Shown here piece by piece: positions 1 through 6,858 of a DNA stretch of 13,187 nt (positions are counted from its first letter, which is position 1; the number at the start of each line of letters is the position of its first letter). The translations under genes were made by a program, and so were the position numbers. Location: assembly GCA_021151605.1 (NCBI GenBank), contig JAGKWZ010000147.1:1-13187 (forward strand), in the 5' to 3' direction. The notes below the pieces were generated by a model. That model did no database searches, was not told the origin of the DNA, and saw nothing but the letters and a program-made list of their open reading frames with translations. Source of the stretch: Verrucomicrobiaceae bacterium. Lineage in GTDB: Bacteria; Verrucomicrobiota; Verrucomicrobiia; Verrucomicrobiales; Verrucomicrobiaceae.

Positions 1-38
1 GAGATCGCGCCGCTGTCTTTGAAGAGCAGCGCGATCTC
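1..38. repeat. 10-bp perfect inverted repeat inside the LamG gene
   Basis: GAGATCGCGC at 1-10 is the exact reverse complement of GCGCGATCTC at 29-38. After one mismatch two more pairs are possible, leaving a loop of about 12 bases. It lies in coding sequence just past the LamG domain and may extend beyond the window. There is no T-run that would make it a terminator. It may simply reflect codon choice. Confidence 0.5.
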
Positions 39-752
39 TTTCCGAGGCAGTGCCCGCTTCCATACCTTCACGACGCTGATTTTGCCGTTGGTGAAGTCGC
101 CCCCGAAGTTCGGCGCGGCGCGTCCGACTTTGAAAACGTGTCCTTGTTGATCCGGCTTCGTGAAATTGGCCTTCTCCGCGATCTCTTTGCCATCGAGCCA
201 CAGCTTCGCTGTGCCGCCGCTGACGCTCAGCACCGCCGTGTGCGGCTTGCCATCGTTCACCTTCGGCGCTGAGGTCATCGCGCCGAGCCAACCGATGTCA
301 TACACGAGCCTGCCGCCGCGAATGAACAGCGCCTTCGCATCCGGCGACCACTTGCCCGTCGGTGAGCACATCGAGAACAGCGTGCCTTGCCCCGTCGATT
401 CAAACTCCGCCATCGCCGTGAAGTCCGCGCCGAGATCGAGTCCCGCGTCCGGAAAATCCTGCGCACTCGTTTGTGCCAAAGCCGGGACATCCTCCGGCCC
501 ACGAACGAGTTTGCCATCGCTCCACACTCGCAGCACCGGCGCACCATTCGCTGGATGCTCCAAGGCGATGTCATGCGGCCCCTTCGCATCGAGTGAGAGG
601 GTTAGCTCATCGCTGAGTTTCACGTTCGCCTCTCCTTCGATGTGCAGACGGTAGTTCAACGGCCAGTCGGGCACATCGAGTGGGATTGAGTCACGCGGCG
701 CGGCGGCCAAGGCGAGTGATTGGAGGGTAAAGAAGGCGAGCAGGTGCTTCAT
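1..752 (-). CDS. Secreted LamG-fold (concanavalin A-like) protein, C-terminus cut by window edge
   Basis: An open frame of 250 codons runs from an ATG at 752 to the left edge without a stop, so the gene is partial. Residues 1-18 form a signal peptide (MKHLLAFF start, hydrophobic core, ALAAA before the likely cut), so the product is exported. Residues about 104-245 read as a LamG / laminin-G-3 jellyroll: a 'DFTAMAEF' strand, 'GKPHTAVLSVSGG', 'KLWLDGKEI', 'FKVGRAAPNFGGDFTNGKI' and the closing 'VWKRALPRKEI' signature. Residues 20-100 are a beta-rich region I do not recognise. LamG folds usually bind carbohydrate or mediate adhesion, often attached to a hydrolase; no catalytic domain is visible in this part. 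The start is supported by GAGGT nine bases upstream, overlapping the end of the gene before it. It lies 15 nt after the Sel1/C39 gene and is probably co-transcribed with it. Confidence 0.85.
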   Translation of the reverse strand, partial: MKHLLAFFTLQSLALAAAPRDSIPLDVPDWPLNYRLHIEGEANVKLSDELTLSLDAKGPHDIALEHPANGAPVLRVWSDGKLVRGPEDVPALAQTSAQDFPDAGLDLGADFTAMAEFESTGQGTLFSMCSPTGKWSPDAKALFIRGGRLVYDIGWLGAMTSAPKVNDGKPHTAVLSVSGGTAKLWLDGKEIAEKANFTKPDQQGHVFKVGRAAPNFGGDFTNGKISVVKVWKRALPRKEIALLFKDSGAI

Positions 753-761
753 GGCTGGGCG

Positions 762-766
762 ACCTC
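762..766 (-). promoter_or_regulatory. Shine-Dalgarno of the LamG gene
   Basis: On the minus strand GAGGT lies nine bases before the ATG at 752 and directly follows the TGA stop (770-768) of the upstream gene. This fixes the start and points to coupled translation of the two genes. Confidence 0.6.
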
Positions 767-767
767 A

Positions 768-2030
768 TCAACGCTGCTCCATGACAAAAGCTGGCCGAGA
801 AAGCACGCCTTTTGACAGCGCACCGTAGTGATCCGAGCGCCAGAAGTTTTTCAAATCATCCGACGTGATGAGTTGCAGGCCGGGCGTGGCGACGGCGGGA
901 TTGCAGAGGATGTAGAGGTCTTCTGCCGAGATATAGCCACAGACATTGAGCGTGTGTCCGGCGCTGCCGTTCGGGTATTGGGGGCCGATGTATTTGAAAT
1001 CGACGATGACGGGCCGACCGGCATCGAGTTCGCTTTTCAGCATGTCGGTGGCTTTGGTAAAGCCGTCGTCATCAGGCGTGTAGGTGACGAGCTTCCATTG
1101 CTGGCCGATCTTTTTCGAGGCATCCAACAAATGTCCCCAATCGGTGCCGGTGCCGAGCGGTGATGGGCAGAGTTTTTTGAAGTCCCAGCCGCCGATCTTG
1201 CTGCCCTGGAAGCGGGCGAAGATGGCGCAGGCCGTGGAGCCGCAGTTGTTGTAGCCCTGCTGGATGTGCGGCATCTGCACGAAGGCAAACTTGCCCGGTT
1301 CGCTCTTGCGCTTGCGGTAGTCCATCAGCTTCAAGAGGTCTGCCGCTTGTTGCGCGGAGGCATTGCCGGACGGTTGCGAAGGATGACCCGTGAGGGCGGT
1401 GGGGAAGAGTTTGGAGGCCTTGGTCCAGTTGGCTTTCGCAGCATCGAGATCACCGGCTTGGAAGTGCATTTCGCCGAGCAAAACGAGGCCCGAAGGATCA
1501 CTCAGCTCCGCCGCACGTTCAGCGAGTCGGCGTGCTTGCACGGCATCCGCAGCGACGCCTTCACCCGAGCGATAAGCCATCGCCGCACACGCCGCGGCGC
1601 GTCCGTTGCCCATCTCGGCGGCCTTCTTCCACCACTCAAGCGCCTGCGCGCAATCCTGCTCCGTGCCTTGCGCACCGAAGTAGCACTGGCCGAGATTGAA
1701 AGCCGCCTGTGCGGAGTCATTCGCTGCCGCTTTGAAGTAAGCGATGGCAATCGCCGGATTCCGCTTCACCACCGCACCCCGGAGATAAGCGAAGCCCACG
1801 AAATCCATCGCATCCGCATTGCCCGCATCCGCCGCCTTGTGCGCCCACTGCATGGCCTGCGCATCGTCTTTGGTCACGCCTTTGCCGTCTCGCAGGCGGA
1901 TGGCGAGTTCGATCTGTGCTTTGGCATCGCCGTCTTTGGCGCGGTTTTGTAGCGCAGTGATTTCATCGGCGGCGAATGCGGTCATGCTCATGAGAAACGT
2001 GGCGATGAAGAGGTGAAGGTGGCGGTGCAT
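768..2030 (-). CDS. Secreted Sel1-repeat protein with C-terminal C39-like cysteine peptidase domain
   Basis: 420 residues. Residues 1-20 are a signal peptide ending AFA|ADE, so the protein acts outside the cytoplasm. Residues about 24-178 hold four Sel1-type (TPR-like) repeats with the A...W..KAA...G pattern ('AMQWAHKAADAGNADAM', 'ALEWWKKAAEMGNGRAA'); these are protein-interaction solenoids. Residues about 250-405 resemble the papain-like Peptidase_C39_2 fold. Candidate catalytic residues are Cys263 in 'NNCGSTA', His359 in 'AGHTLNVCGY' and Asn377 in 'LCNPAV', with Gln257 six residues before the cysteine as oxyanion helper. All expected residues are present, so it is probably an active thiol peptidase or bacteriocin/peptide-processing-like enzyme; the substrate is unknown. 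The frame is open upstream to 2192, but the 54 extra residues are unlike a signal peptide, and GAGGAG sits just before the ATG at 2030. It is the first gene of a two-gene unit with the LamG gene. Confidence 0.88.
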   Translation of the reverse strand: MHRHLHLFIATFLMSMTAFAADEITALQNRAKDGDAKAQIELAIRLRDGKGVTKDDAQAMQWAHKAADAGNADAMDFVGFAYLRGAVVKRNPAIAIAYFKAAANDSAQAAFNLGQCYFGAQGTEQDCAQALEWWKKAAEMGNGRAAACAAMAYRSGEGVAADAVQARRLAERAAELSDPSGLVLLGEMHFQAGDLDAAKANWTKASKLFPTALTGHPSQPSGNASAQQAADLLKLMDYRKRKSEPGKFAFVQMPHIQQGYNNCGSTACAIFARFQGSKIGGWDFKKLCPSPLGTGTDWGHLLDASKKIGQQWKLVTYTPDDDGFTKATDMLKSELDAGRPVIVDFKYIGPQYPNGSAGHTLNVCGYISAEDLYILCNPAVATPGLQLITSDDLKNFWRSDHYGALSKGVLSRPAFVMEQR

Positions 2031-2033
2031 AAT

Positions 2034-2039
2034 CTCCTC
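2034..2039 (-). promoter_or_regulatory. Shine-Dalgarno deciding the start of the Sel1/C39 gene
   Basis: On the minus strand the bases before the ATG at 2030 read TGAGGAGATT. GAGGAG (2039-2034) is a strong anti-Shine-Dalgarno match, and it selects 2030 over the longer frame starting at 2192. Confidence 0.65.
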
Positions 2040-2169
2040 ATGATCAGGCAGAGACGGCCTCGATGTCTTGACCGATCTGGGCACTGCCGGCGTCAAAAAG
2101 CGCACAAGTGCGATGTCGCGAATGCAGGTGCACATGCGGGTGAGAATCGTGCCAATCAAAGACAAAGCG

Positions 2170-2198
2170 TTGATACTCCGAGTTCTGGGCAAGAAAAT
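2170..2198 (+). promoter_or_regulatory. Candidate sigma-70-like promoter for the sigma factor-kinase operon
   Basis: TTGATA at 2170-2175 (five of six to TTGACA), a 17-base spacer, then GAAAAT at 2193-2198 (four of six to TATAAT). Transcription would begin near 2205, about 34 bases before the ATG. The fit is by eye; Verrucomicrobiota promoters are poorly characterised and an ECF-type autoregulated promoter is an alternative. Confidence 0.3.
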
Positions 2199-2238
2199 GA
2201 CTTGGCCTCCCTATTGGATTGTGGTCAAAAAGTAGTTT

Positions 2239-2976
2239 ATGACACTCACCTCAGTGGCCCACAAGCAGGAAGGACGCTTCGCCCAGACGCATTGGAGCGT
2301 GGTGATGCGTGCGGGGCATGGCACAGAGGAAGAACGGAGGGAGGCGGTGGAGAGGCTCTGCCGCACTTACTGGAAGCCGCTGTATTACTTTTTGCGCGGC
2401 AGCGGGCGGTCGCGGGAGGAGGCGGAGGACGTGGTTCAGGAGTTTTTCGTGCAATTGCTCGACGGGCGGCTGCTGGCCTCCGCTGATCCCTCGAAGGGGA
2501 AATTCCGCACGCTCATCCTCACGGCCTTGAGGAATGTCGAGTCCAGCATGCTCCGCGCTGAGCGGGCGCTGAAGCGTGGTGGTGGCATCACGCTGGTGCC
2601 GCTGGACGTGGCCCAGGCAGAGGAGGGCTGGCAGGCGCGGGAGCACCTTTCTCCGGCGGCGGAGTTTGACCGCGCCTGGGCCACGGCGCTGCTGGACCGG
2701 GCGGGTGCGCGGGTGCGCTCTGAATATGAAGAGGAAGGCAAGGCGGCGCTGTTTGAGGAGCTTTTCCCGCGCATCACGGGGGGCAAGGCGGCGGACAGGC
2801 TGGTGGAAGCAGCAGGCCGTCTGGGCATGACGGAAATCGCGGTGCGCACCGCCGCCTCACGCATGAGGCGGCGGTATGCAGATGCGATGCGCGCGGAGGT
2901 GGCCGCGACGGTGGGCGTGGGTGACGCGGCGGACTGCCAGGACGAGATGCGCTACCTTTTGGACTGTTTTTCGTAA
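2239..2976 (+). CDS. ECF-type RNA polymerase sigma factor, kinase-associated
   Basis: 245 residues, slightly longer than a typical ECF factor. Residues about 14-24 carry 'FAQTHWSVVMRAG', an N-terminal signature I associate with Verrucomicrobiota and Planctomycetota ECF factors. Region 2 spans about 36-105, with 'CRTYWKPLYYFL' and the polymerase-binding 'EEAEDVVQEFF'. Region 4 (about 188-215) has the helix-turn-helix 'GRLGMTEIAVRTAASRMRRR'. A tail ending 'DEMRYLLDCF' follows. There is no anti-sigma gene beside it. Instead a transmembrane Ser/Thr kinase follows after 15 nt, which fits the known pattern of ECF factors encoded with and perhaps controlled by such kinases. An in-frame TAG at 2233-2235 makes 2239 the first possible start; no Shine-Dalgarno precedes it. 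Confidence 0.9.
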   Translation: MTLTSVAHKQEGRFAQTHWSVVMRAGHGTEEERREAVERLCRTYWKPLYYFLRGSGRSREEAEDVVQEFFVQLLDGRLLASADPSKGKFRTLILTALRNVESSMLRAERALKRGGGITLVPLDVAQAEEGWQAREHLSPAAEFDRAWATALLDRAGARVRSEYEEEGKAALFEELFPRITGGKAADRLVEAAGRLGMTEIAVRTAASRMRRRYADAMRAEVAATVGVGDAADCQDEMRYLLDCFS

Positions 2977-2982
2977 AGGAGG
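2977..2982 (+). promoter_or_regulatory. Strong Shine-Dalgarno for the kinase gene
   Basis: AGGAGG follows directly on the TAA of the sigma factor gene and ends nine bases before the ATG at 2992. An alternative in-frame GTG at 2983 touches this site, leaving no spacer, so 2992 is the better start. The tight spacing argues for one transcript. Confidence 0.75.
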
Positions 2983-2991
2983 GTGCCCCTC

Positions 2992-5900
2992 ATGGATTCC
3001 ACCTCCTCCAGCCTGACCCTTCGCCTGACCGAGCACTGCCCGGTCTGCGGCGGGCCGCTGCATGAGGGTCCGCTGGGGCCTCGCTGCCCGCGCTGTGTCT
3101 TCGCCCTGAGTGTGGAGGTGGATGATCTGGACGAGGCGGCGGTGGCGCAGCTTTTCCCGGAGCTGGAGATCGAGGGAAAGATCGCCCGAGGTGGCTTTGG
3201 CACCGTTTTTCGCGCACAACATCGGCGGCTGAAGCGCGCCGTGGCGCTGAAGTTCCTCGATCCCGGGCTGACGCACTCGCCAGAGGCCATCGCGCGCTTC
3301 GAGCTGGAGATGGAGTCCGTCGGGCGGCTGGACCACGCGGGCATCGTGCGGGCTTATGATGCCGGTGAGCGCGAGGGGCGCTGGTTCATCGTCATGGAGC
3401 ATGTCGATGGCGAGGATCTGGCCACGCTGAGCCGACGCGAGGGGCCGCTGGAGCCGGTGAAGGCCTGTCGCCTGATCCACGAAGCGGCGCGGTCGCTGGC
3501 CTATGCGCATGAGCGCGGGCTGGTGCATCGGGATGTGAAGCCCAGCAACATCATGCTCACGCACGAGGGCGGCGCGGTGAAGGTGCTGGACTTCGGCCTG
3601 GCCGTCACGGTGGACGCGACGCTGTCCGACTATTTCAGCGGCACGCCGGACTATGCCGCGCCAGAGCAGATCACCACGCCGCGTGAGGTGGACGCACGGG
3701 CGGATGTCTTCGGCCTCGGGGCCACGCTTTTCCGTCTGCTGACCGGGCAGGCACCGCATGTGGTGGGCGGGGAGGTTTCCATGACGGAACGCATGGCGCG
3801 CATCAGCCGCGAGCCGCCACCGCCGGTCCAGACGTTGCGAAAAGACCTGCCCGCGGGCCTCCCGGCACTGGTGGACCGCCTGCTGGCCATGGACCGCACG
3901 AAGCGCCCGCAGAGCGCGGCAGAGGTGGCGGGGCTGTTGACTCCGTTCGCCGGATTGTCAGAGAAAAAGAGCACCAAATGGCCGCTGGTGGCCGCCGTGG
4001 CGGTTTTGGGGTTGGGTGCCGCGTTCTGGCCTGCGGATGAAAAAGGAGTCGAACCCGCCCCCAAGCCCGTTTTGGCTCCAAAACCAGCTCCCGAGCCGCC
4101 CGGATCACTGGCGGAGCTGAAGCAGAAATCGTCGGTGATCCCCGCCGTGTTCAAGTCGGCCAAAGACGTGCCGGTGACCGGCGTGACCTGTGATGTGAGC
4201 GGCCTGCAGCTGGATTTGAAGCTGGAATTCGCCCCCGAGCCGGGGATGAAGCTGACGGCGCTGCGGAACACGGGCCATGCCTTCATCCAGGGAGAGTTTA
4301 CGAACGTGAAAAACGGCCAGCAGATCGAGCTGGAGCACGCGGGGAAGAAGTATCCCTTCACCGCCTGGTATTACGGCGGGAACGGCAATGATCTGGTGCT
4401 GCTGTGGCCGTACACTGGGCTGGCGGCCTGGGGCTACAGTGGCGGAGGCGCTGGCACGCTGGGCGATGGCCGAAATCAGGACAGCAACGTGCCTGTCGAG
4501 GTGGACATGAAAGGCGTGCTGCGTGGGAAAACGGTGGTGGCTCTCGCCGCCGGGCTCCAGCATACGCTGGCGCTGAGCAACGATGGAAAATTGTATGCCT
4601 GGGGAAACAACATGTTCGGCCAGCTCGGTGATGGCAGCACGAACACGAGCCCCCGTCCGCTGGAGGTGCGGCTGACCGGGGCGCTGGCGGGGAAAAAGGT
4701 AGTTTCTATGGCTGCTGGCGGGCGATTCAGCTTGGCGCTGTGTGCGGATGGCACGGTGGCGGCCTGGGGGGCGAATGACATCGGGCAGCTCGGCGCGGGC
4801 TCTGAAAAGACGCTCAGCCGCGAGCCGCTGGCGGTGGACACCAGCGGTGTTTTGAAAGGAAGGGTCATCACCCAGGTACGGGCGGGGTTGGAATTCGCCG
4901 TGGCCCTCAGCAGCGAGGGGAAAATTTTTGCCTGGGGCCAAAATCGCCACGGTGCGCTGGGCACAGGCGTCAGCGGGCTGCCCAGCCGGGTGCCGGTGGC
5001 AGTGCCGATGGGGCAGGCGGCAGGGCGGCGAATCACCGAGCTGTGCGCCGCTCCCAGCGGCGGTCATGCCCTGGCTCTGTCCGATGAGGGAAAGGTCTAT
5101 GCGTGGGGCTTGAACAACTCTGGACAGGCTGGCAGCCAGAGAGCCGGAGGGAATTTAATCAACGGGCTGATGCTCCTGCATGGTCCTCTCACAGATGGCG
5201 CTGTGGTTGGCATGGCAGGCGGGGGCACCCACAGCGTCTTTTTACTGCGGGATGGTCGGGTGGTAACGCTGGGTGGGAATCAGCAGGGCCAGCTCGGCAT
5301 TGATACGCGCTTGGACTCGCAGTTGCCTCTGCTGGTGGACACTTCAGGGGTGCTCTCGGGGAAAAGAATCCAGCAGGTAGCCGCAGGCAGCAATTTCAGC
5401 GCTGCCTTCTCAGAGGACGGGCAGATCTTCACCTGGGGATCGAACGCAACCGGCAGGCTGGGCAATCGGTCGCAGGAGAAGGACAGTCTGGTGGCGGTGC
5501 TGGTGAACCGGGAACCCGGTGTAAGCGCCCTGGCAGGCCGCCGCGTGTGTGATGCCGGGCTTCATGCCAATGGCAATGGCTGCACGGTCATTTATACCGC
5601 GCAGCCTGGAGAGCCGCAGGCCCTGGTGGCGCAGGCTCCGCCGCCCGTTTCGGCGGGAAATTCAGGCACCAAGCCGGTGATGACGGGCCAGTCTCAGCAA
5701 ATCACCCCTCGATTTCAAAGTGCGGAGTGGGAGATCGAGTCTGTGATCGAAACGGTGAAGCCGCAGCGTGCCGCGCAGTTCATGCGGGACGGCAGTCTCA
5801 TCAGCGTGGCGGAGCGGGATGCGCCCGCGCCGCAGGTCACCCGCTGGGTGCGCGGTGCCGGAGGCTGGGTGGCGGAGGTTCTTGACCTCGGCCCAGCTCG

Positions 5901-6657
5901 GAAGCGGAGTTGGCGTGCCTTTGTTCACCCTAAGAGCGGGCATTTCGTGCTCACGGAACCTGCTTGGAACGCACCCGACCGCCTCGTCCGCCGCACGCCC
6001 GAGGGGAAGGAAATGCCCGACCTGCTCTACTCCGACAAACGCTACAGCAGCCTGGAGGCCGTGGCCTTTGTGCGGGCGGGAGCCATGCCGCCCGGAGCGG
6101 CTTTGAGGGAAGGGGACATCCTCGTGGCCGATGCCGGGTCCGGTCCCTGGGCAGGCAAAGGCAGCCTCTGGCGCGCCCGCCTAGACAACGACGAGCCACT
6201 GGAACTGTTGGTCGAGGACGAACTCCTCAGCGCCCCGGTGGATGTGACCGTGAACAGCCGTGGCGTGTATCTTTTCAACCGGAACAAGGGCTATCTCACC
6301 AGTGCGGCGGCATCTGATGAGGACCTCTCCAGCAGGGTCATCCGCTGGGATGGCAGCCGCCTCATCCGCTGCCAGCTTTCCGAGCCCGTGCGCGATCCCA
6401 GCGCCCTCGTGGCTGCTCCCGACAGCAGCGGAGTGCTCTACGCCGCCGAAGGTTCCTCTGGCCCTATGAGCCACGCCTCCCAGCGCGTGCTGAAACTCAC
6501 CCCAGGCCGGGAGCCCGATAGCTTCAGCGTGACGGAGATCGCCACCCATTTTGGCAAACTCTACGGCGGAGCCCTGGCCATCCACCCCGATGGCACCTTG
6601 CTGGCAGTGACGGACCACGAGAAGAAGCGGATTTACCTACAGAGGCGTAGGCTGTGA
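2992..6657 (+). CDS. Transmembrane serine/threonine protein kinase with RCC1 and second propeller sensor domains
   Basis: 1221 residues. A zinc-ribbon-like start has C16xxC19 and C32xxC35. The kinase domain (about 57-318) is complete: glycine loop 'GKIARGGFGTVF', Lys87 in 'AVALKFL', Glu106, 'HRDVKPSN' (179-186) with Asp181, 'DFG' (200-202) and 'APE' (223-225), so it should be active. Residues 329-346 form one membrane helix, followed by a Pro-rich linker (355-370). The outer half has a 90-residue beta domain (392-481), seven RCC1 repeats (about 477-872, 'YAWGNNMFGQLGDG' type), a linker, and about 907-1221 with SMP-30/NHL-like strands ('GDILVADAG', 'GGALAIHPDGTLLAVTDH'), probably a second propeller. 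Known role of such kinases: phosphorylating cytoplasmic targets after an external signal. Inferred partner: the sigma factor encoded 15 nt upstream. The ligand is unknown. Confidence 0.92.
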   Translation: MDSTSSSLTLRLTEHCPVCGGPLHEGPLGPRCPRCVFALSVEVDDLDEAAVAQLFPELEIEGKIARGGFGTVFRAQHRRLKRAVALKFLDPGLTHSPEAIARFELEMESVGRLDHAGIVRAYDAGEREGRWFIVMEHVDGEDLATLSRREGPLEPVKACRLIHEAARSLAYAHERGLVHRDVKPSNIMLTHEGGAVKVLDFGLAVTVDATLSDYFSGTPDYAAPEQITTPREVDARADVFGLGATLFRLLTGQAPHVVGGEVSMTERMARISREPPPPVQTLRKDLPAGLPALVDRLLAMDRTKRPQSAAEVAGLLTPFAGLSEKKSTKWPLVAAVAVLGLGAAFWPADEKGVEPAPKPVLAPKPAPEPPGSLAELKQKSSVIPAVFKSAKDVPVTGVTCDVSGLQLDLKLEFAPEPGMKLTALRNTGHAFIQGEFTNVKNGQQIELEHAGKKYPFTAWYYGGNGNDLVLLWPYTGLAAWGYSGGGAGTLGDGRNQDSNVPVEVDMKGVLRGKTVVALAAGLQHTLALSNDGKLYAWGNNMFGQLGDGSTNTSPRPLEVRLTGALAGKKVVSMAAGGRFSLALCADGTVAAWGANDIGQLGAGSEKTLSREPLAVDTSGVLKGRVITQVRAGLEFAVALSSEGKIFAWGQNRHGALGTGVSGLPSRVPVAVPMGQAAGRRITELCAAPSGGHALALSDEGKVYAWGLNNSGQAGSQRAGGNLINGLMLLHGPLTDGAVVGMAGGGTHSVFLLRDGRVVTLGGNQQGQLGIDTRLDSQLPLLVDTSGVLSGKRIQQVAAGSNFSAAFSEDGQIFTWGSNATGRLGNRSQEKDSLVAVLVNREPGVSALAGRRVCDAGLHANGNGCTVIYTAQPGEPQALVAQAPPPVSAGNSGTKPVMTGQSQQITPRFQSAEWEIESVIETVKPQRAAQFMRDGSLISVAERDAPAPQVTRWVRGAGGWVAEVLDLGPARKRSWRAFVHPKSGHFVLTEPAWNAPDRLVRRTPEGKEMPDLLYSDKRYSSLEAVAFVRAGAMPPGAALREGDILVADAGSGPWAGKGSLWRARLDNDEPLELLVEDELLSAPVDVTVNSRGVYLFNRNKGYLTSAAASDEDLSSRVIRWDGSRLIRCQLSEPVRDPSALVAAPDSSGVLYAAEGSSGPMSHASQRVLKLTPGREPDSFSVTEIATHFGKLYGGALAIHPDGTLLAVTDHEKKRIYLQRRRL
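4165..4434 (+). repeat. Beta domain, copy in kinase (residues 392-481)
   Basis: This 90-codon unit runs from 'DVPVT' through 'YYGGNGNDLVLLW' to 'AAWG'. It aligns without gaps to the units at 8461-8730 and 10957-11226. By hand count 42 of 90 residues match the 8461 copy. The 'GGxGND(L/I)VL' end resembles the closing strand of autotransporter-associated beta-strand repeats. I do not know a family name for it. Confidence 0.75.
4420..5610 (+). repeat. Seven RCC1-type repeats in the kinase
   Basis: Seven repeats can be counted by their W/L-G and LG-G anchors: 'AAWGYSGGG', 'YAWGNNMFGQLGDG', 'AAWGANDIGQLGAG', 'FAWGQNRHGALGTG', 'YAWGLNNSGQAGS', 'VTLGGNQQGQLG' and 'FTWGSNATGRLGN'. Seven is the blade number of a closed RCC1 propeller, so the domain looks complete. 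The sixth blade has lost the Trp. Confidence 0.8.
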
Positions 6658-6858
6658 GGTGTGGTGTGTCGGACTATTTTCAGACATTTTGCCACATTCT
6701 CGCGCCTATTGCGTACAGCAGGCAGCCCTGATGCTTTTTTCGCCTCGCGGGCCGGTTTGAGACGGCTTTCGTGTAGTTTAAAAAAACTTCTGCGAGGTGG
6801 TAACAGATCGGCGCAGACCGATTAGCACGGGGAGCTGACATCAGTCCTTACTTGCCAA
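6658..6858. other. Intergenic region and leader of the giant secreted protein gene
   Basis: 201 bp between the kinase stop and the giant gene. It holds an A-run (6780-6786) and an imperfect hairpin (6797-6828). Short stems at 6667-6686 (four pairs followed by TTTT) and 6751-6766 (GCCG/CGGC followed by TTTC) are too weak to call terminators. No clear promoter hexamers and no Shine-Dalgarno next to the ATG were seen; GGGGAG at 6829-6834 is about 24 bases too far upstream. Confidence 0.5.
6797..6828 (+). other. Candidate RNA hairpin in the leader
   Basis: GTG(6797-6799)/CAC(6826-6828), a G-G mismatch, TA(6801-6802)/TA(6823-6824), a four-base bulge ACAG, then ATCGG(6807-6811)/CCGAT(6818-6822) around the loop CGCAGA. 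That gives ten pairs ending 30 bases before the ATG. It matches no riboswitch class I recognise and may be chance. Confidence 0.3.

Larger units (their letters stand above)
2031..2238. other. Divergent intergenic region
   Basis: 208 bp separate the leftward Sel1/C39 gene from the rightward sigma factor gene, so it should carry both promoters. Only the rightward candidate at 2170-2198 is recognisable. I see no convincing sigma-70 hexamers for the leftward gene, no operator-like palindrome and no terminator. Confidence 0.6.

Noticed and set aside
160..654. 164-codon plus-strand frame opposite the LamG gene
   Set aside because: It is antisense to a continuous 250-codon frame with a signal peptide and LamG signatures.
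2031..2192. N-terminal extension of the Sel1/C39 gene by 54 codons
   Set aside because: The extension is basic and not conserved-looking. It would bury the signal peptide that starts at 2030, where a strong Shine-Dalgarno lies.
2983..2991. GTG start for the kinase at 2983
   Set aside because: It touches the AGGAGG at 2977-2982 with no spacer; the ATG at 2992 has a nine-base spacer.
2857..3759. 300-codon minus-strand frame opposite the kinase start
   Set aside because: It lies antisense to the sigma factor end and the complete kinase catalytic domain, has Arg/His-rich shadow composition and no recognisable motif.
4105..5067. 320-codon minus-strand frame opposite the RCC1 part of the kinase
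   Set aside because: It is antisense to clear RCC1 repeats, and its composition is typical of a high-GC shadow frame.
6667..6690. Rho-independent terminator after the kinase gene
   Set aside because: The stem has only four pairs before TTTT, too weak to call.
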